The notes beneath the pieces were generated by a model, which had not been told where the DNA came from, made no database searches, and was given only the letters and a program-made list of their open reading frames with translations. From Rhodoblastus acidophilus (GTDB taxonomy: Bacteria > Pseudomonadota > Alphaproteobacteria > Rhizobiales > Beijerinckiaceae): 64,000 nucleotides of DNA. A program made the translations under genes and the position numbers. Location: NCBI RefSeq assembly GCF_009720655.1, contig NZ_WNKS01000001.1:434001-498000 (forward strand). Reading direction: 5' to 3'. Below are positions 25,600 through 33,853 of this stretch, piece by piece. How positions within the stretch are numbered: position 1 is the stretch's first letter; each line of letters starts with the position of its first letter.

Positions 25600-26206
25600 A
25601 GCTGGCAACAGAAGAGAAGCCGGGCCGGACGAGTCCGCGTCGGAAGAGTCCGTGTCGGACCCTGTGCGCGACCTCGTCGCCGGCGCCGATGCGGCGACCC
25701 GCCGCCGCGCGGCCCAGAACCTGCGCGAAACGCCAGAGCGCATCGACCTGCTGTGCGAAAGGCTCGGCGAGGAGCCGGACGCCAGCGTGCGCGCGGCCAT
25801 TCTCATCTCATTGCTGCGCATGAAGTCCTTGGCGGTCGCCGCCGGGCTCGTCGGTCATCTTCGCAGCGAGAACGCGGCGCTGCGCAGCGAGGTGATGGAA
25901 GCGCTCCAGGACATGCCGGACGACGTTGAGCCGGTGCTGGAGCGGCTGCTCGAGGACCCCGACAGCGACGTGCGCATCTTCGTCGCCAACATCCTCAACG
26001 GCCTCGCCCACCCGCGCGCGCCAAAACTGCTGGCGCGCCTGATCGCCCGCGACCCCCACGTCAATGTCTGCATGGCGGCGCTCGACGGCCTGATGGAGAT
26101 CGGCGACCCCTCGATGACCGCGGCGATCGCCGACCTGCCGCGCCGCTTCCCCGAACCCTTCGTCGCCTTCGCCGCGACGGCGGCCCTCAAGCGGCTGAAG
26201 GGCTGA
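25589..26206 (+). CDS. HEAT-repeat protein in the chemotaxis cluster
   Basis: A 205-residue, all-helical protein built of HEAT/PBS-lyase-type repeats. Paired helices such as AAQNLRETPERIDLLCERLG, ALRSEVMEALQDMPDDVEPV and DPHVNVCMAALDGLMEIGDP recur about every 30 residues, many starting with D-x-x-V-R. Such repeats form protein-binding solenoids, and similar proteins are found in some chemotaxis-like clusters where they may dock signalling parts. No catalytic residues are visible. The start at 25589 lies inside the end of cheB behind AGGGAGG, and cheR follows 4 bp after its stop, so it is embedded in the operon. Confidence 0.75.
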   Translation: MLVKAGNRREAGPDESASEESVSDPVRDLVAGADAATRRRAAQNLRETPERIDLLCERLGEEPDASVRAAILISLLRMKSLAVAAGLVGHLRSENAALRSEVMEALQDMPDDVEPVLERLLEDPDSDVRIFVANILNGLAHPRAPKLLARLIARDPHVNVCMAALDGLMEIGDPSMTAAIADLPRRFPEPFVAFAATAALKRLKG

Positions 26207-26210
26207 TCAG

Positions 26211-27080
26211 ATGAACATGCCCCAGCGCAAGGTCAGCGAAATCGCGCGCATCACGCAGCAGGATTTCGAAAAATTCTACGAGTTCTTCTACCGCAAGACC
26301 GGCATCGTCTTCACCGACAAGAAGGCCTATTTCGTTGAACGCCGCCTGCTGGAGCGGATGCAGGCGACCGGCAGCGAAACGTTTCGGGACTATTTTTCCA
26401 CCGTGCGCTTCCAGGCCTCGGGCGAGGAATGGCAGCAGCTCGTCAACACCATGACCGTCAACGAGACCTATTTTCTGCGCGAGGAATATCAATTCGATGC
26501 AATGGTCGAGGGCATGCTGCCGGAGATCACCCGCAATCGCCCGACCGGGAGCGCGGTGAGAATCTGGTCGACGCCGTGCTCAACCGGCGAGGAGCCCTAT
26601 TCCATCGCCATTCATCTCCTCGAAAACTGGAAGCGGGCTGACGATTTCGCCATCGAGATTCACGCCTCCGACATCGACACGCGCGTGGTCGCGCAGGCGC
26701 GGCGCGGGGTTTATGGCCCGCGCTCGCTGCAACGGCTCTCGACCGCCTTGCGCTCGAAATATTTCACCGCGCTGGACGACGACCAGTTCCGCATCCGCGA
26801 GGAGTTGCGCGACTCCATCGACTTCGACGTCGCCAATATCGTCGACCCCGCCAATATGACGCGCTTCAGGGGCATGGACGTCATCTTCTGCCGCAACCTG
26901 CTCATCTATTTCGACGACGTCTCGCGGCGCGAATCCGTGGAGCTGCTCTACGAGTGCCTGAACCCCGGCGGCTTCATCTGCCTCGGCCACTCCGAGAGCA
27001 TGACACGGATTTCCTCCTTGTTCAGGCCGCGCAAGTTCGCGGAAACGATCGTCTACCAGAAGGCTGGGAGCGGAGCATGA
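26211..27080 (+). CDS. cheR: Chemotaxis protein methyltransferase CheR
   Basis: A 289-residue SAM-dependent enzyme that methylates receptor glutamates. The N-terminal helical domain (FEKFYEFFYRKTGIVFTDKK) and the catalytic domain are both present, with the SAM motif IWSTPCSTGEEPYSIAI, the internal HASDIDTRVVAQARRGVYG and FRGMDVIFCRNLLIYFD. All are diagnostic for CheR. It is coupled to the following cheY gene by an ATGA overlap. No TPR extension is present. Confidence 0.97.
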   Translation: MNMPQRKVSEIARITQQDFEKFYEFFYRKTGIVFTDKKAYFVERRLLERMQATGSETFRDYFSTVRFQASGEEWQQLVNTMTVNETYFLREEYQFDAMVEGMLPEITRNRPTGSAVRIWSTPCSTGEEPYSIAIHLLENWKRADDFAIEIHASDIDTRVVAQARRGVYGPRSLQRLSTALRSKYFTALDDDQFRIREELRDSIDFDVANIVDPANMTRFRGMDVIFCRNLLIYFDDVSRRESVELLYECLNPGGFICLGHSESMTRISSLFRPRKFAETIVYQKAGSGA

Positions 27081-27448
27081 AAAAGGTATTGGTGGTCGAG
27101 GACAGCGCCACCGCGCGCGCCTTTTACCGCAGCACGCTGGAGAGCGCCGGCTTTTGCGTGGATGAGGCGGCCAACGGTCTCGAAGGTCTGGAGCGGGCGA
27201 TGCTCGATCGTTACGACCTCGCCATCGTTGACATCAACATGCCGAAAATGGACGGCTATGCGATGACGCGCGAGCTTCGCGAAAATCCCGATCTTCTCAG
27301 CCTGCCCGTGGTGATGGTGACCACGGAAGCGGGCGAGCAGGACGAGGCCAAGGCGTTCGATTGTGGAGCCAATTATTACATCGTCAAGCCCGCCGACCCC
27401 GGCGACCTCACGCTGACGGCGCGGCTGCTGACGGGATCGCGTCCATGA
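27077..27448 (+). CDS. CheY-type single-domain response regulator
   Basis: A 123-residue receiver domain with the acidic pair VVEDSATA, phospho-acceptor Asp52 in AIVDINMPKMDG, the switch threonine in VMVTTEAG and the lysine in YIVKPADP. As it lacks an output domain it should act as a diffusible CheY, or as a phosphate sink for CheA. It overlaps cheR upstream and cheA downstream by ATGA, so all three are translationally coupled. It is one of three free receivers in this cluster. Confidence 0.95.
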   Translation: MKKVLVVEDSATARAFYRSTLESAGFCVDEAANGLEGLERAMLDRYDLAIVDINMPKMDGYAMTRELRENPDLLSLPVVMVTTEAGEQDEAKAFDCGANYYIVKPADPGDLTLTARLLTGSRP

Positions 27449-30021
27449 AAACCCTGCTCGAACGCTTCATCCCCGAAGCCCGGGATCTGATCGAATCCTC
27501 CTCGACGGGTCTGCTCAAGCTTGAACGCGCCCCCGGCGACCACGACGTGGTCAACGAGGTTTTTCGCGCGGTTCATACACTGAAAGGGTCGTCTGGACTG
27601 TTTCCGGTGCCCGCGCTCACCCGCCTCGTTCATGTCGCCGAAGACCTTCTTGGCGCCGTGCGCTCGGACGAACTCGCCATAGACTCCGAACTGATCGACG
27701 CGCTGCTTTCCGCCCTCGACCAGGTCGACAGATGGGTCGATTCCCTTGAAGCGCAAGCGGGCCTTCCCGCCAACGCAGACGGGGTGTCCAACGCCCTGGT
27801 CGACAGCCTGCGCCGTTTCGGCGGCCGGGAGAGCAAGGCGACGCCGGCGGCGGTTGCTGCGGCGGCGGCGCGCGTCAGCGGCGCGGCGCTCGACGTTTTT
27901 TCCGAAGCCGAGCGCATCGACGTTTTTCGCGCGGCGGCGTCGGGCGCGGCGGTCCTGCTGGTCGATTACACGCCTGCCGACAATTGCTTCTTCTGCGGCA
28001 CGGATCCGCTGGCTTTGGCGCTGGAGACGCCCGAGGTCCTTGCGACCGCAATCACGCCGGCGGCGCCGTTCCCAGCCGCCGACTACGACCCCTACGTCTG
28101 CAATCTGCGCTTCCAGAGTCTTTCGGTCGCGCCCGAGGCCGAGATCGAGCATCATTTTCGCTACGAGAGGACGCAGGTCGCGCTCGCGGAGGTCGATCCC
28201 CGCGACCTCGTGGCGATCACGGGCGAAGGCGCGGCGCCGCCGGTGTGCGCCGATTTCGCCGAAGACGCGCGGCGGCTGCTCGACGACGGCAATCTGACCC
28301 TGCTCGCGGCGCGCGCGAAGACCCTGAGGGCCATTGTCGGCGCGGGCCTCGCCTCGGCTTGCGCGCTGCGCTGGCTGGACGTCATCGCCAGCGCGCGCGA
28401 GCCCGATCTTGCGCTCGCGCGCGCGCTGATCGCCGCGGTCGGCAAGGGGATTTATGTTCCGCCATCCGGCGCGGAGGCGCCCGCCGCTTCCGCCGCATCC
28501 GATCCGGCGTTCGTCTGCGCATTGCAGATCATCGAGGCGCAGAAGCGCAACCTTTCGCGCCGCGCCTTTTCCGCGTCCGCGCTGGCCGGCGCCAGGGGCG
28601 TGGTTGACAATGTCCTGGCGGCCGTGGCGCGCGACGATCTGCGCGAAAAATTCGTCGCCGCCTGCGACCATTGCGCCGCCGAACAAAACTTCGCCCCGGC
28701 GCTCGCCTTCCTCGAACATGCGTTCGAACCGGAGCAGGGATTTAGTTGCGCCAGCAACTCTCCGTCCCCGGAAACGCCCGCGCCGCCGCCGGTCCACGAA
28801 TCGCAGCCGCCGGAGCGCATCGCCGACCCGCAAGCCGAGACGAAAAAAGCCGCCGCGCGCGTGCTGCGCGTCGATCAGGCCAAGGTCGATACGCTGATGA
28901 ATCTGATCGGCGAACTGATCGTGTCGAAGAACAGCCTGCCCTTCCTCGCGACGCGCGCGGAGGAGGTTTTTGGCTCGCGCGAAATGTCGCGTGAGATCAA
29001 AGACCAATATGCGGTGATCGACCGTCTGTCGCAGGAGATGCAGGCGGCGATCATGCAGGTGCGCATGCTGCCGATCTCAGACGTGTTCGACCGCTTTCCC
29101 CGTCTTGTGCGCGACCTCTCGCGAAAGCTCGCCAAGGACATCGACCTCGTCATCGAGGGCGGCGACACCTCCGCCGACAAGAACATCATCGAGGCGCTCA
29201 ACGACCCGCTGCTGCATATCGTGCGCAACGCGCTCGACCATGGCGTCGAGCCGCCGCAGGACCGCGCCAAAGCCGGCAAGGCGCCGCGCGGAAAAATCAC
29301 GCTGAAGGCGTGGCAGGACTCGGAAAGCGTGGTGATCGAGGTCTCAGACGACGGGCGCGGCATCGATCCGAAGAAGATCGCGGCCTCGGCGGTCAGCAAG
29401 GGTGTGATCTCCCAAGCCGACGCCGACCGGCTGAGCGAGCAGGAGGCGATCAACCTGATCTTTCGTCCAGGCTTCTCCACGGCGGCGCAAGTCTCCGATC
29501 TTTCGGGGCGCGGCGTCGGCATGGACGTGGTGCGCACGGCGGTCGAAAAGCTTGGCGGACGCGTCAGCGTGTCCTCGCGGGTTGGCGAGGGCTCCAGCAC
29601 CCGTCTCGTGCTGCCGCTCAGCATGGTGGTGACGCGAATCATGATCATCGAGGCGGCGTCCGGCCTCTATGGCGTGCCGATGGAGTTGATCGTCGAGACG
29701 GTGCGGGTCGAGCGCGAGCACATCCACAGGATTCAGCAGGCCGAGGCGTTTATCTTGCGCGACCGCCTCATCCCGGTGGTGCGGCTCGCCGACCTGCTGC
29801 GCGAACCGGCGCGTCCGCTCAAGCACGACGCCGAAGCCGTGCTGGTCTGCCGCATCAACGGCCAGACGGTGGGAGTCGTCATCGACGATTTTCGCGTTGG
29901 CATGGATGTGATCGTCAAGCCTTTCGAGGGCATTGTCGCGGGCGCGCGTGGCTTTTCCGGCACGACATTGCTCGGAGACGGGCGCGTGCTGCTCATCCTC
30001 GACCTGAAGGAGTTGATCTGA
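27445..30021 (+). CDS. cheA: Chemotaxis histidine kinase CheA with unusual middle region
   Basis: An 858-residue kinase. The N-terminal Hpt domain has His44 in VHTLKGSSGLF. Residues about 475-540 form the dimerisation helices (VDTLMNLIGELIVSKNSLPF). The ATPase region shows HIVRNALDHGVEPP (N box), VSDDGRGIDPKKI (G1) and DLSGRGVGMDVV (G2). The C-terminus is a CheW-like regulatory domain. CheA passes receptor signals to CheY and CheB. The odd part is residues about 150-470: instead of a short P2 domain there is a long Ala-rich region with a cysteine-containing segment (DYTPADNCFFCGTDPL) and a strand pattern that I do not recognise. Cysteine pairs there could sense redox state or bind metal, which is speculation. 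Confidence 0.93.
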   Translation: MKTLLERFIPEARDLIESSSTGLLKLERAPGDHDVVNEVFRAVHTLKGSSGLFPVPALTRLVHVAEDLLGAVRSDELAIDSELIDALLSALDQVDRWVDSLEAQAGLPANADGVSNALVDSLRRFGGRESKATPAAVAAAAARVSGAALDVFSEAERIDVFRAAASGAAVLLVDYTPADNCFFCGTDPLALALETPEVLATAITPAAPFPAADYDPYVCNLRFQSLSVAPEAEIEHHFRYERTQVALAEVDPRDLVAITGEGAAPPVCADFAEDARRLLDDGNLTLLAARAKTLRAIVGAGLASACALRWLDVIASAREPDLALARALIAAVGKGIYVPPSGAEAPAASAASDPAFVCALQIIEAQKRNLSRRAFSASALAGARGVVDNVLAAVARDDLREKFVAACDHCAAEQNFAPALAFLEHAFEPEQGFSCASNSPSPETPAPPPVHESQPPERIADPQAETKKAAARVLRVDQAKVDTLMNLIGELIVSKNSLPFLATRAEEVFGSREMSREIKDQYAVIDRLSQEMQAAIMQVRMLPISDVFDRFPRLVRDLSRKLAKDIDLVIEGGDTSADKNIIEALNDPLLHIVRNALDHGVEPPQDRAKAGKAPRGKITLKAWQDSESVVIEVSDDGRGIDPKKIAASAVSKGVISQADADRLSEQEAINLIFRPGFSTAAQVSDLSGRGVGMDVVRTAVEKLGGRVSVSSRVGEGSSTRLVLPLSMVVTRIMIIEAASGLYGVPMELIVETVRVEREHIHRIQQAEAFILRDRLIPVVRLADLLREPARPLKHDAEAVLVCRINGQTVGVVIDDFRVGMDVIVKPFEGIVAGARGFSGTTLLGDGRVLLILDLKELI

Positions 30022-30434
30022 TGGGCCTGAGGTTCGATAACAAGGTCGTGCGATTCGAAGGACATTGCACGGTGGAGGAGGCGCTGCCGCTCGTCCAGTT
30101 CCTCAGCGAGACGGAAGACGCGCGCGTGGCGCTCGACTCCTGCGAGTCGATGCACGCCGCCCTGTTCCAGACCCTGATGGCGCTCCAGCCCCGGATCGTC
30201 GCCTTGCCGAAGGACGGGCCGCTGGCCGCCGCGTTGACGCGCCGCTTCGGACCGGTTTCGGGAGTTGGCGATGACACGCGTGCTGGCGATCTGCAATCGC
30301 AAGGGCGGCTGCGGAAAGACGACGACGGCGGTCAATCTGGCGGCGGAGTTCGGCCGTCGCAAGATTCCGACGCTGCTGATCGATCTCGACAGCCAGGGCC
30401 ACGGGGGCCTCGGCCTGGGGGTGGTGGCGCATGA
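30021..30434 (+). CDS. Small STAS-like protein overlapping the ParA-like gene
   Basis: The frame starts in an ATGA overlap with cheA. Its first ~85 residues look like a small STAS-type fold: KVVRFEGHCTVEEALPLVQF, then ARVALDSCESMHAALFQTLM, matching the strand-helix pattern of anti-sigma-antagonist proteins. Such proteins follow cheA in some chemotaxis-like clusters. No stop codon occurs until 30434, so the last ~50 residues lie in a second frame of the ParA-like gene and read as low complexity (GGGVRPSQDSDAADRSRQPG). Either the overlap of about 165 bp is real or the natural stop has been lost by mutation or sequencing error. The function is inferred only. Confidence 0.5.
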   Translation: MGLRFDNKVVRFEGHCTVEEALPLVQFLSETEDARVALDSCESMHAALFQTLMALQPRIVALPKDGPLAAALTRRFGPVSGVGDDTRAGDLQSQGRLRKDDDGGQSGGGVRPSQDSDAADRSRQPGPRGPRPGGGGA

Positions 30435-31044
30435 CCGCGCCAGCACCGTCCATGCCCTGTTTGGCGGCGGAACCGTCGATCTCGACCGGGCGGTGGTCGC
30501 CTCGGCCGCCGACCATGTCCACGTGCTGCCGGCCGACCGCGCCTTCGAGGGGGCGTCGCCGCAAAGCGACGTCCATGCGCTCGACCGGCTCATCCGCTCG
30601 CCGGGGATCGCGGAGCGATTTCGGGTCGTCGTGCTCGACACGCCGCCCGCCTATGATCCGCTGCTCGTCAACGCGCTGGCCGCGGCCGACGCGGTGCTGG
30701 CGCCCATCGTCCCCCACGCGCTCTCTGCGGAAGGGGTCAGGCAATTGCTGCGGGTTTTTTATCGCATCGCCACGACGGTCAAGCCCGAGATCGACATGAT
30801 TGGCGTCTTGCCCGTCATGTACAACGAGCGCATCCGCCATCATCGCGCGGTCATCGAAGAAATCGCGCGAGAACTCGGTCCTCAAAAACTCTTGCCGGCG
30901 ATCCGAATGGATATACATCTTGCGGAAAGCTTTTCCGCGCGCATTCCCGCCAGTTATTACGCTCCGTCAAGCAGGGGTGCGCGGGATTATAAAGTATTGG
31001 CCGCTCATTTAATTGAAAATTTAGCGGTGCGGGGCCATGAATGA
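30271..31044 (+). CDS. ParA-like ATPase of the chemotaxis cluster (ParC/PpfA type)
   Basis: A 257-residue deviant-Walker ATPase. The N-terminus LAICNRKGGCGKTTTAVNLA holds the ParA-type Walker A lysines; LIDLDSQGHG and VVLDTPPAYDP give Walker A' and B. In several proteobacteria ParA homologues within che operons place cytoplasmic receptor clusters at mid-cell or the pole so that daughter cells each inherit one. The cytoplasmic receptor at the start of this cluster would be the natural cargo. The ATG at 30271 is used; a TTG two codons upstream (30265) is possible. It overlaps the STAS-like frame before it and the receiver gene after it by 8 bp. Confidence 0.9.
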   Translation: MTRVLAICNRKGGCGKTTTAVNLAAEFGRRKIPTLLIDLDSQGHGGLGLGVVAHDRASTVHALFGGGTVDLDRAVVASAADHVHVLPADRAFEGASPQSDVHALDRLIRSPGIAERFRVVVLDTPPAYDPLLVNALAAADAVLAPIVPHALSAEGVRQLLRVFYRIATTVKPEIDMIGVLPVMYNERIRHHRAVIEEIARELGPQKLLPAIRMDIHLAESFSARIPASYYAPSSRGARDYKVLAAHLIENLAVRGHE

Positions 31045-31444
31045 CCATTCCTTGTCGGCGGAGAGTGCAATGGCCGAGACCATATTGATCGTGGACGATT
31101 CGCCGACGATGTTGATGAGCATCGAGTCAATCCTGAAGAAAATCGGCGTCCAAGTCGAGAAGGCCGACAGCGGCGAGCAGGCGCTGAGCCGGCTCTCCCA
31201 GGGCCTCAAGGCGCGTATGATGATCACCGACCTCAACATGGGCAAGATGAATGGCATCGAGCTGATCCGCGAGGCGCGTAAGCTCGCCCACATGAAATTC
31301 GCGCCGATCCTGATGCTGACCACGGAATCGCAGCAGGACAAGCGCAACGAGGCCAAGGCCGCCGGCGCCACCGGATGGATCGTCAAGCCGGTCGATCCCG
31401 AAAACCTGGTGAAGGTCGTGCGACAGCTCGTTCCGGGGCTCTGA
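31037..31444 (+). CDS. CheY-type single-domain response regulator
   Basis: A 135-residue receiver with the acidic residues in ILIVDDSPTM, phospho-acceptor Asp65 in MMITDLNMGKMNG, the threonine pair in LMLTTESQ and the lysine in WIVKPVDP. These match the CheY family closely. The ATG at 31037 overlaps the end of the ParA-like gene; an internal ATG at 31070 (MAETILIVDD) would give the more usual 124 residues. The receptor gene follows 3 bp after its stop. It probably takes phosphate from the CheA in this cluster. Confidence 0.93.
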   Translation: MNDHSLSAESAMAETILIVDDSPTMLMSIESILKKIGVQVEKADSGEQALSRLSQGLKARMMITDLNMGKMNGIELIREARKLAHMKFAPILMLTTESQQDKRNEAKAAGATGWIVKPVDPENLVKVVRQLVPGL

Positions 31445-31447
31445 GCC

Positions 31448-32683
31448 ATGATCGCCGCCGTCCTCGACGCCGCCCACCTCTGGAAGCCCCTTCCGCCGCT
31501 GGCGGCGGGGCTGCCGGTCGCGGCCGTGGGCGCGCTCGCCGGTTTGCCCGCGGGGCTTTCGCTGACGCTCGGGCTGACCTCCGCGATTGCGTCTGCGCTG
31601 GCCGCCATTCCTTTCCGCCGAGCCGCGCCGCCCAACGCGCCGCCCAACGCGCCGCCCAACGCGCCGCCCAACGCGCCGCCCAAGGAGAGCGTCGAACCGA
31701 TCCGGCAAGAACCGCAAGCCGCGCCGCCGCCTGTTCCCGTCCGGGACGACGATCGTTGCGAAAACGTTCGGCAGCATCTGGACGCCTATGACCAGACGTT
31801 CCAGCGCGCCGCGCTCTACACGTCCTCGGTGGTCGACGACGCGAGCGACGCGGCGGGGCGGATCATCGCCGGCTTGAAGACCATGGAGACGTCGATCGGC
31901 GACGTCCTCAGCTTTCTGGAGACCTCCTCCACCAACGAAAAGGTGATGGCGATCGTCGACAACACCGACCGGCAGCTCATGGAAAACCGCCGGCTCATCG
32001 GAGATTTCATCGCGCGCCGCGACCGGGACATCGACTCCTGGCGGGCGCGGATCGTGTCGATCGAAAAGATGACCGACGAACTCAGCCACGAGATCGACGG
32101 CATCAGGGGCATCGCCAGCCAGACCCGGCTTCTCGCCCTCAACGCCGCCATCGAGGCGTCGCACGCCGGCGAGCACGGCGCCGGATTCGCGGTTGTCGCC
32201 AGCGAGGTCAAGCACCTGTCGGACGCCTCGAACCGCACGGCGCACCAGGTGGGCCAGGGCTTGGGAAAATTGCGCGAGTCCATTCGCGACCAGCTGTCCG
32301 TTCTGGTCAGCGAGCGTCTCGGCGACGAGCAGCGCGAACTCGAACATATCGCCGCTTCGATCTGCGATCTGACCGCGCAGATGGAGCGTCTGGTGGCGCA
32401 TCAACGGGACACTCTGGGCAAAGTGCAGGTCGAAAGCAACCGCATGGTGTCGCCGGTGCTGCAACTCCTTGGATCGATCCAGTTCCAGGATGTCGCGCAG
32501 CAGCGGATTCGGCATGTCGAAATGTTCTTTTCCAAGGCGCGGGAAGACATCGCCGCCGTGAGCGACGCTCTGGCGTCGCGGCGCGACATGCCGGGCGCCA
32601 ACGAATTGCGCGCCGCCATTGCGGAAGACGGCCCCGCGGCGCCTCGCGTATCCGGCAGTTTTGCAGAAATTGAACTGTTTTGA
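31448..32683 (+). CDS. Short membrane-anchored receptor with a CheZ-like DxxxQ motif
   Basis: A 411-residue protein. Residues about 13-55 are hydrophobic and likely form a membrane hairpin, followed by a PPNA repeat tract (62-77). Then comes a helical receptor signalling domain whose tip reads [20 protein letters not shown] near residue 220. The C-terminal helix contains LGSIQFQDVAQQRIRHVEMF; D348 and Q352 reproduce the DxxxQ spacing of the CheZ phosphatase active site (DFQDLTGQ in E. coli). The protein may therefore combine receptor-like dimer contacts with CheY-P dephosphorylation. No separate CheZ, CheC or CheX gene is visible in the cluster, which makes this idea attractive but untested. 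Confidence 0.8.
   Translation: MIAAVLDAAHLWKPLPPLAAGLPVAAVGALAGLPAGLSLTLGLTSAIASALAAIPFRRAAPPNAPPNAPPNAPPNAPPKESVEPIRQEPQAAPPPVPVRDDDRCENVRQHLDAYDQTFQRAALYTSSVVDDASDAAGRIIAGLKTMETSIGDVLSFLETSSTNEKVMAIVDNTDRQLMENRRLIGDFIARRDRDIDSWRARIVSIEKMTDELSHEIDGIRGIASQTRLLALNAAIEASHAGEHGAGFAVVASEVKHLSDASNRTAHQVGQGLGKLRESIRDQLSVLVSERLGDEQRELEHIAASICDLTAQMERLVAHQRDTLGKVQVESNRMVSPVLQLLGSIQFQDVAQQRIRHVEMFFSKAREDIAAVSDALASRRDMPGANELRAAIAEDGPAAPRVSGSFAEIELF
31631..31678 (+). repeat. Four tandem 12 bp repeats encoding PPNA
   Basis: CCCAACGCGCCG occurs four times without a break. It encodes Pro-Asn-Ala-Pro units in the linker between the membrane part and the signalling part of the short receptor. Perfect units in a GC-rich tract suggest recent expansion and possible length variation among strains. 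Confidence 0.9.
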
Positions 32684-32800
32684 CGTGCGTAAACACATGA
32701 AATATATAAATGTTTTGCTTACGATGGTTGGCCGAAAAGCTTTGAAGAGGCGAAGGGTTGATCTAGAAAAGCCGTCGTTTTGGGATGATGGGAGGGGACC

Positions 32801-33190
32801 GTGTCGGCCGTGCTGGTAGTCGATGATATCGACGTCGTCCGCCTGACCCTGCGGAAATTTCTGGAGCGCGGCGGCCACAAGGTGACCGAATGCGCCTCCG
32901 CGGATGAAGCCGAAGATTTGATGCGGCGCTGGACGCCCGACGTCCTCGTGACCGACCTCTGGATGCCCGGTCGCGACGGGCTCAGCCTGATCCGCGCCGT
33001 ACGATTGCGCAACGCGCGCCTGCCGGTCGTCGCCATCACCGGCGGGGCGCCGGGCATGACACAGGCCTCGTCGCTCGACGAAGCCAGGCAAGCAGGCGCC
33101 AATCGCGTGGTCATGAAGCCGGTGGGCGTCCAGGAGCTTCTGGCGAACGTGCAGGACGCGCTGGATCAGGCGACGACCGCGGCGCCCTAG
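32801..33190 (+). CDS. Single-domain response regulator
   Basis: A 129-residue receiver starting with GTG. It has VLVVDDIDVV, phospho-acceptor Asp52 in VLVTDLWMPGRDG, the conserved threonine in VVAITGGAPGM and the lysine in RVVMKPVGV. It is more like NtrC/PAS-kinase-associated receivers than the two CheY proteins before it. There is no output domain. The start is preceded by GGGAGGGGACC. It lies 117 bp after the short receptor gene, and a block of palindromic repeats separates it from the RsbT-like gene downstream. Confidence 0.9.
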   Translation: MSAVLVVDDIDVVRLTLRKFLERGGHKVTECASADEAEDLMRRWTPDVLVTDLWMPGRDGLSLIRAVRLRNARLPVVAITGGAPGMTQASSLDEARQAGANRVVMKPVGVQELLANVQDALDQATTAAP

Positions 33191-33420
33191 AGCGTTTTCG
33201 AGCGAAGTGGACGCCGGTTCGCGTGAAGAAAACGCGTAGAAATAAAAGGCTAGAGCCCGTTCGGTGAATGGGAGTTCACCGAACGGGCTCTAAGCAGGAT
33301 TTCCGAAAAGTGGCCACCGGTTTTCGGATGAAAATCCTGCGAAAACGAAGGAACCTCTCGTTTTTGTTTTGACGCATTGTCTTCACGCGAACCGGCATCC
33401 GCTTCGCGCGAAAATGCTCC
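33190..33420. repeat. Composite block of interspersed palindromic repeats
   Basis: Three modules are stacked here. The outer pair (33190-33236 and 33361-33420) are inverted copies of one family: GAGCGTTTTCGAGCGAAGTG and its complement around GTCTTCACGCGAACCGGCAT. The same family recurs at 38.3 kb. Inside are a perfect 18 bp palindrome (33251-33292) and an imperfect one (33294-33340) with GCAGGATTTCCGAAAA and TTTTCGGATGAAAATCCTGC arms. Such elements are common between genes in Hyphomicrobiales. Confidence 0.8.
33251..33292. terminator. Perfect 18 bp stem-loop
   Basis: TAGAGCCCGTTCGGTGAA and TTCACCGAACGGGCTCTA pair perfectly around a 6 nt loop. The stem is far longer than a usual terminator and has no T-tract. 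It should still block or end transcripts leaving the receiver gene. It may be a mobile palindromic element. Confidence 0.6.
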
Positions 33421-33433
33421 AAGGAACTTTTCC

Positions 33434-33853
33434 ATGAACGCCGATGCGCCGATCGTCGAAACCGCTGTACGAATCGTGCGGCGCGAGGACATTCTCACCG
33501 CGCGAAAGACCGTGCGCGCGGCGGCGCGCGCGCTCGGCCTAGCCACGGTGGACGAGGCCCGCATCGTCACCATCATGTCGGAGCTTGCGAAAAATGCCTG
33601 CATTCACGCCGGGGCGGGCGAAGCCCGGGTCGGGGTGCGCAGCCTGCCGGACCGCGACCAGATCCTTGTCGAAGTGGAGGACGCCGGCCCGGGAATTCCC
33701 GACGTGTCCGCCGCTCTTTCCGTGGGGTTTTCCACCAACGGCGGACACGGGCTGGGCCTGCCGGCCGTCAACCGGCTGGCCAAGTCGCTGATCATCGACA
33801 CGCGGCCCGGGAAAACCGTCGTCGCCGCTTTGTTTGAAAGCGCGCGCGCATGA
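33434..33853 (+). CDS. RsbT-like anti-sigma/switch serine kinase
   Basis: A 139-residue GHKL-ATPase protein of the RsbT/RsbW type. IVTIMSELAKNACIHAGAGE is the N box, VEDAGPGIPDV the G1 box and GFSTNGGHGLGLPAVNRLA the G2 box. There is no dimerisation/His domain, so it phosphorylates a STAS partner rather than a histidine. The ATG at 33434 is chosen because the upstream in-frame start (33377) lies within the repeat block. It is coupled by ATGA to the kinase downstream. The STAS-like protein at 30.0 kb is a possible partner. Confidence 0.85.
   Translation: MNADAPIVETAVRIVRREDILTARKTVRAAARALGLATVDEARIVTIMSELAKNACIHAGAGEARVGVRSLPDRDQILVEVEDAGPGIPDVSAALSVGFSTNGGHGLGLPAVNRLAKSLIIDTRPGKTVVAALFESARA

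Noticed and set aside
31631-31678. Short tandem repeats as a CRISPR array
   Set aside because: Units are 12 bp without spacers and lie in frame inside a coding region.
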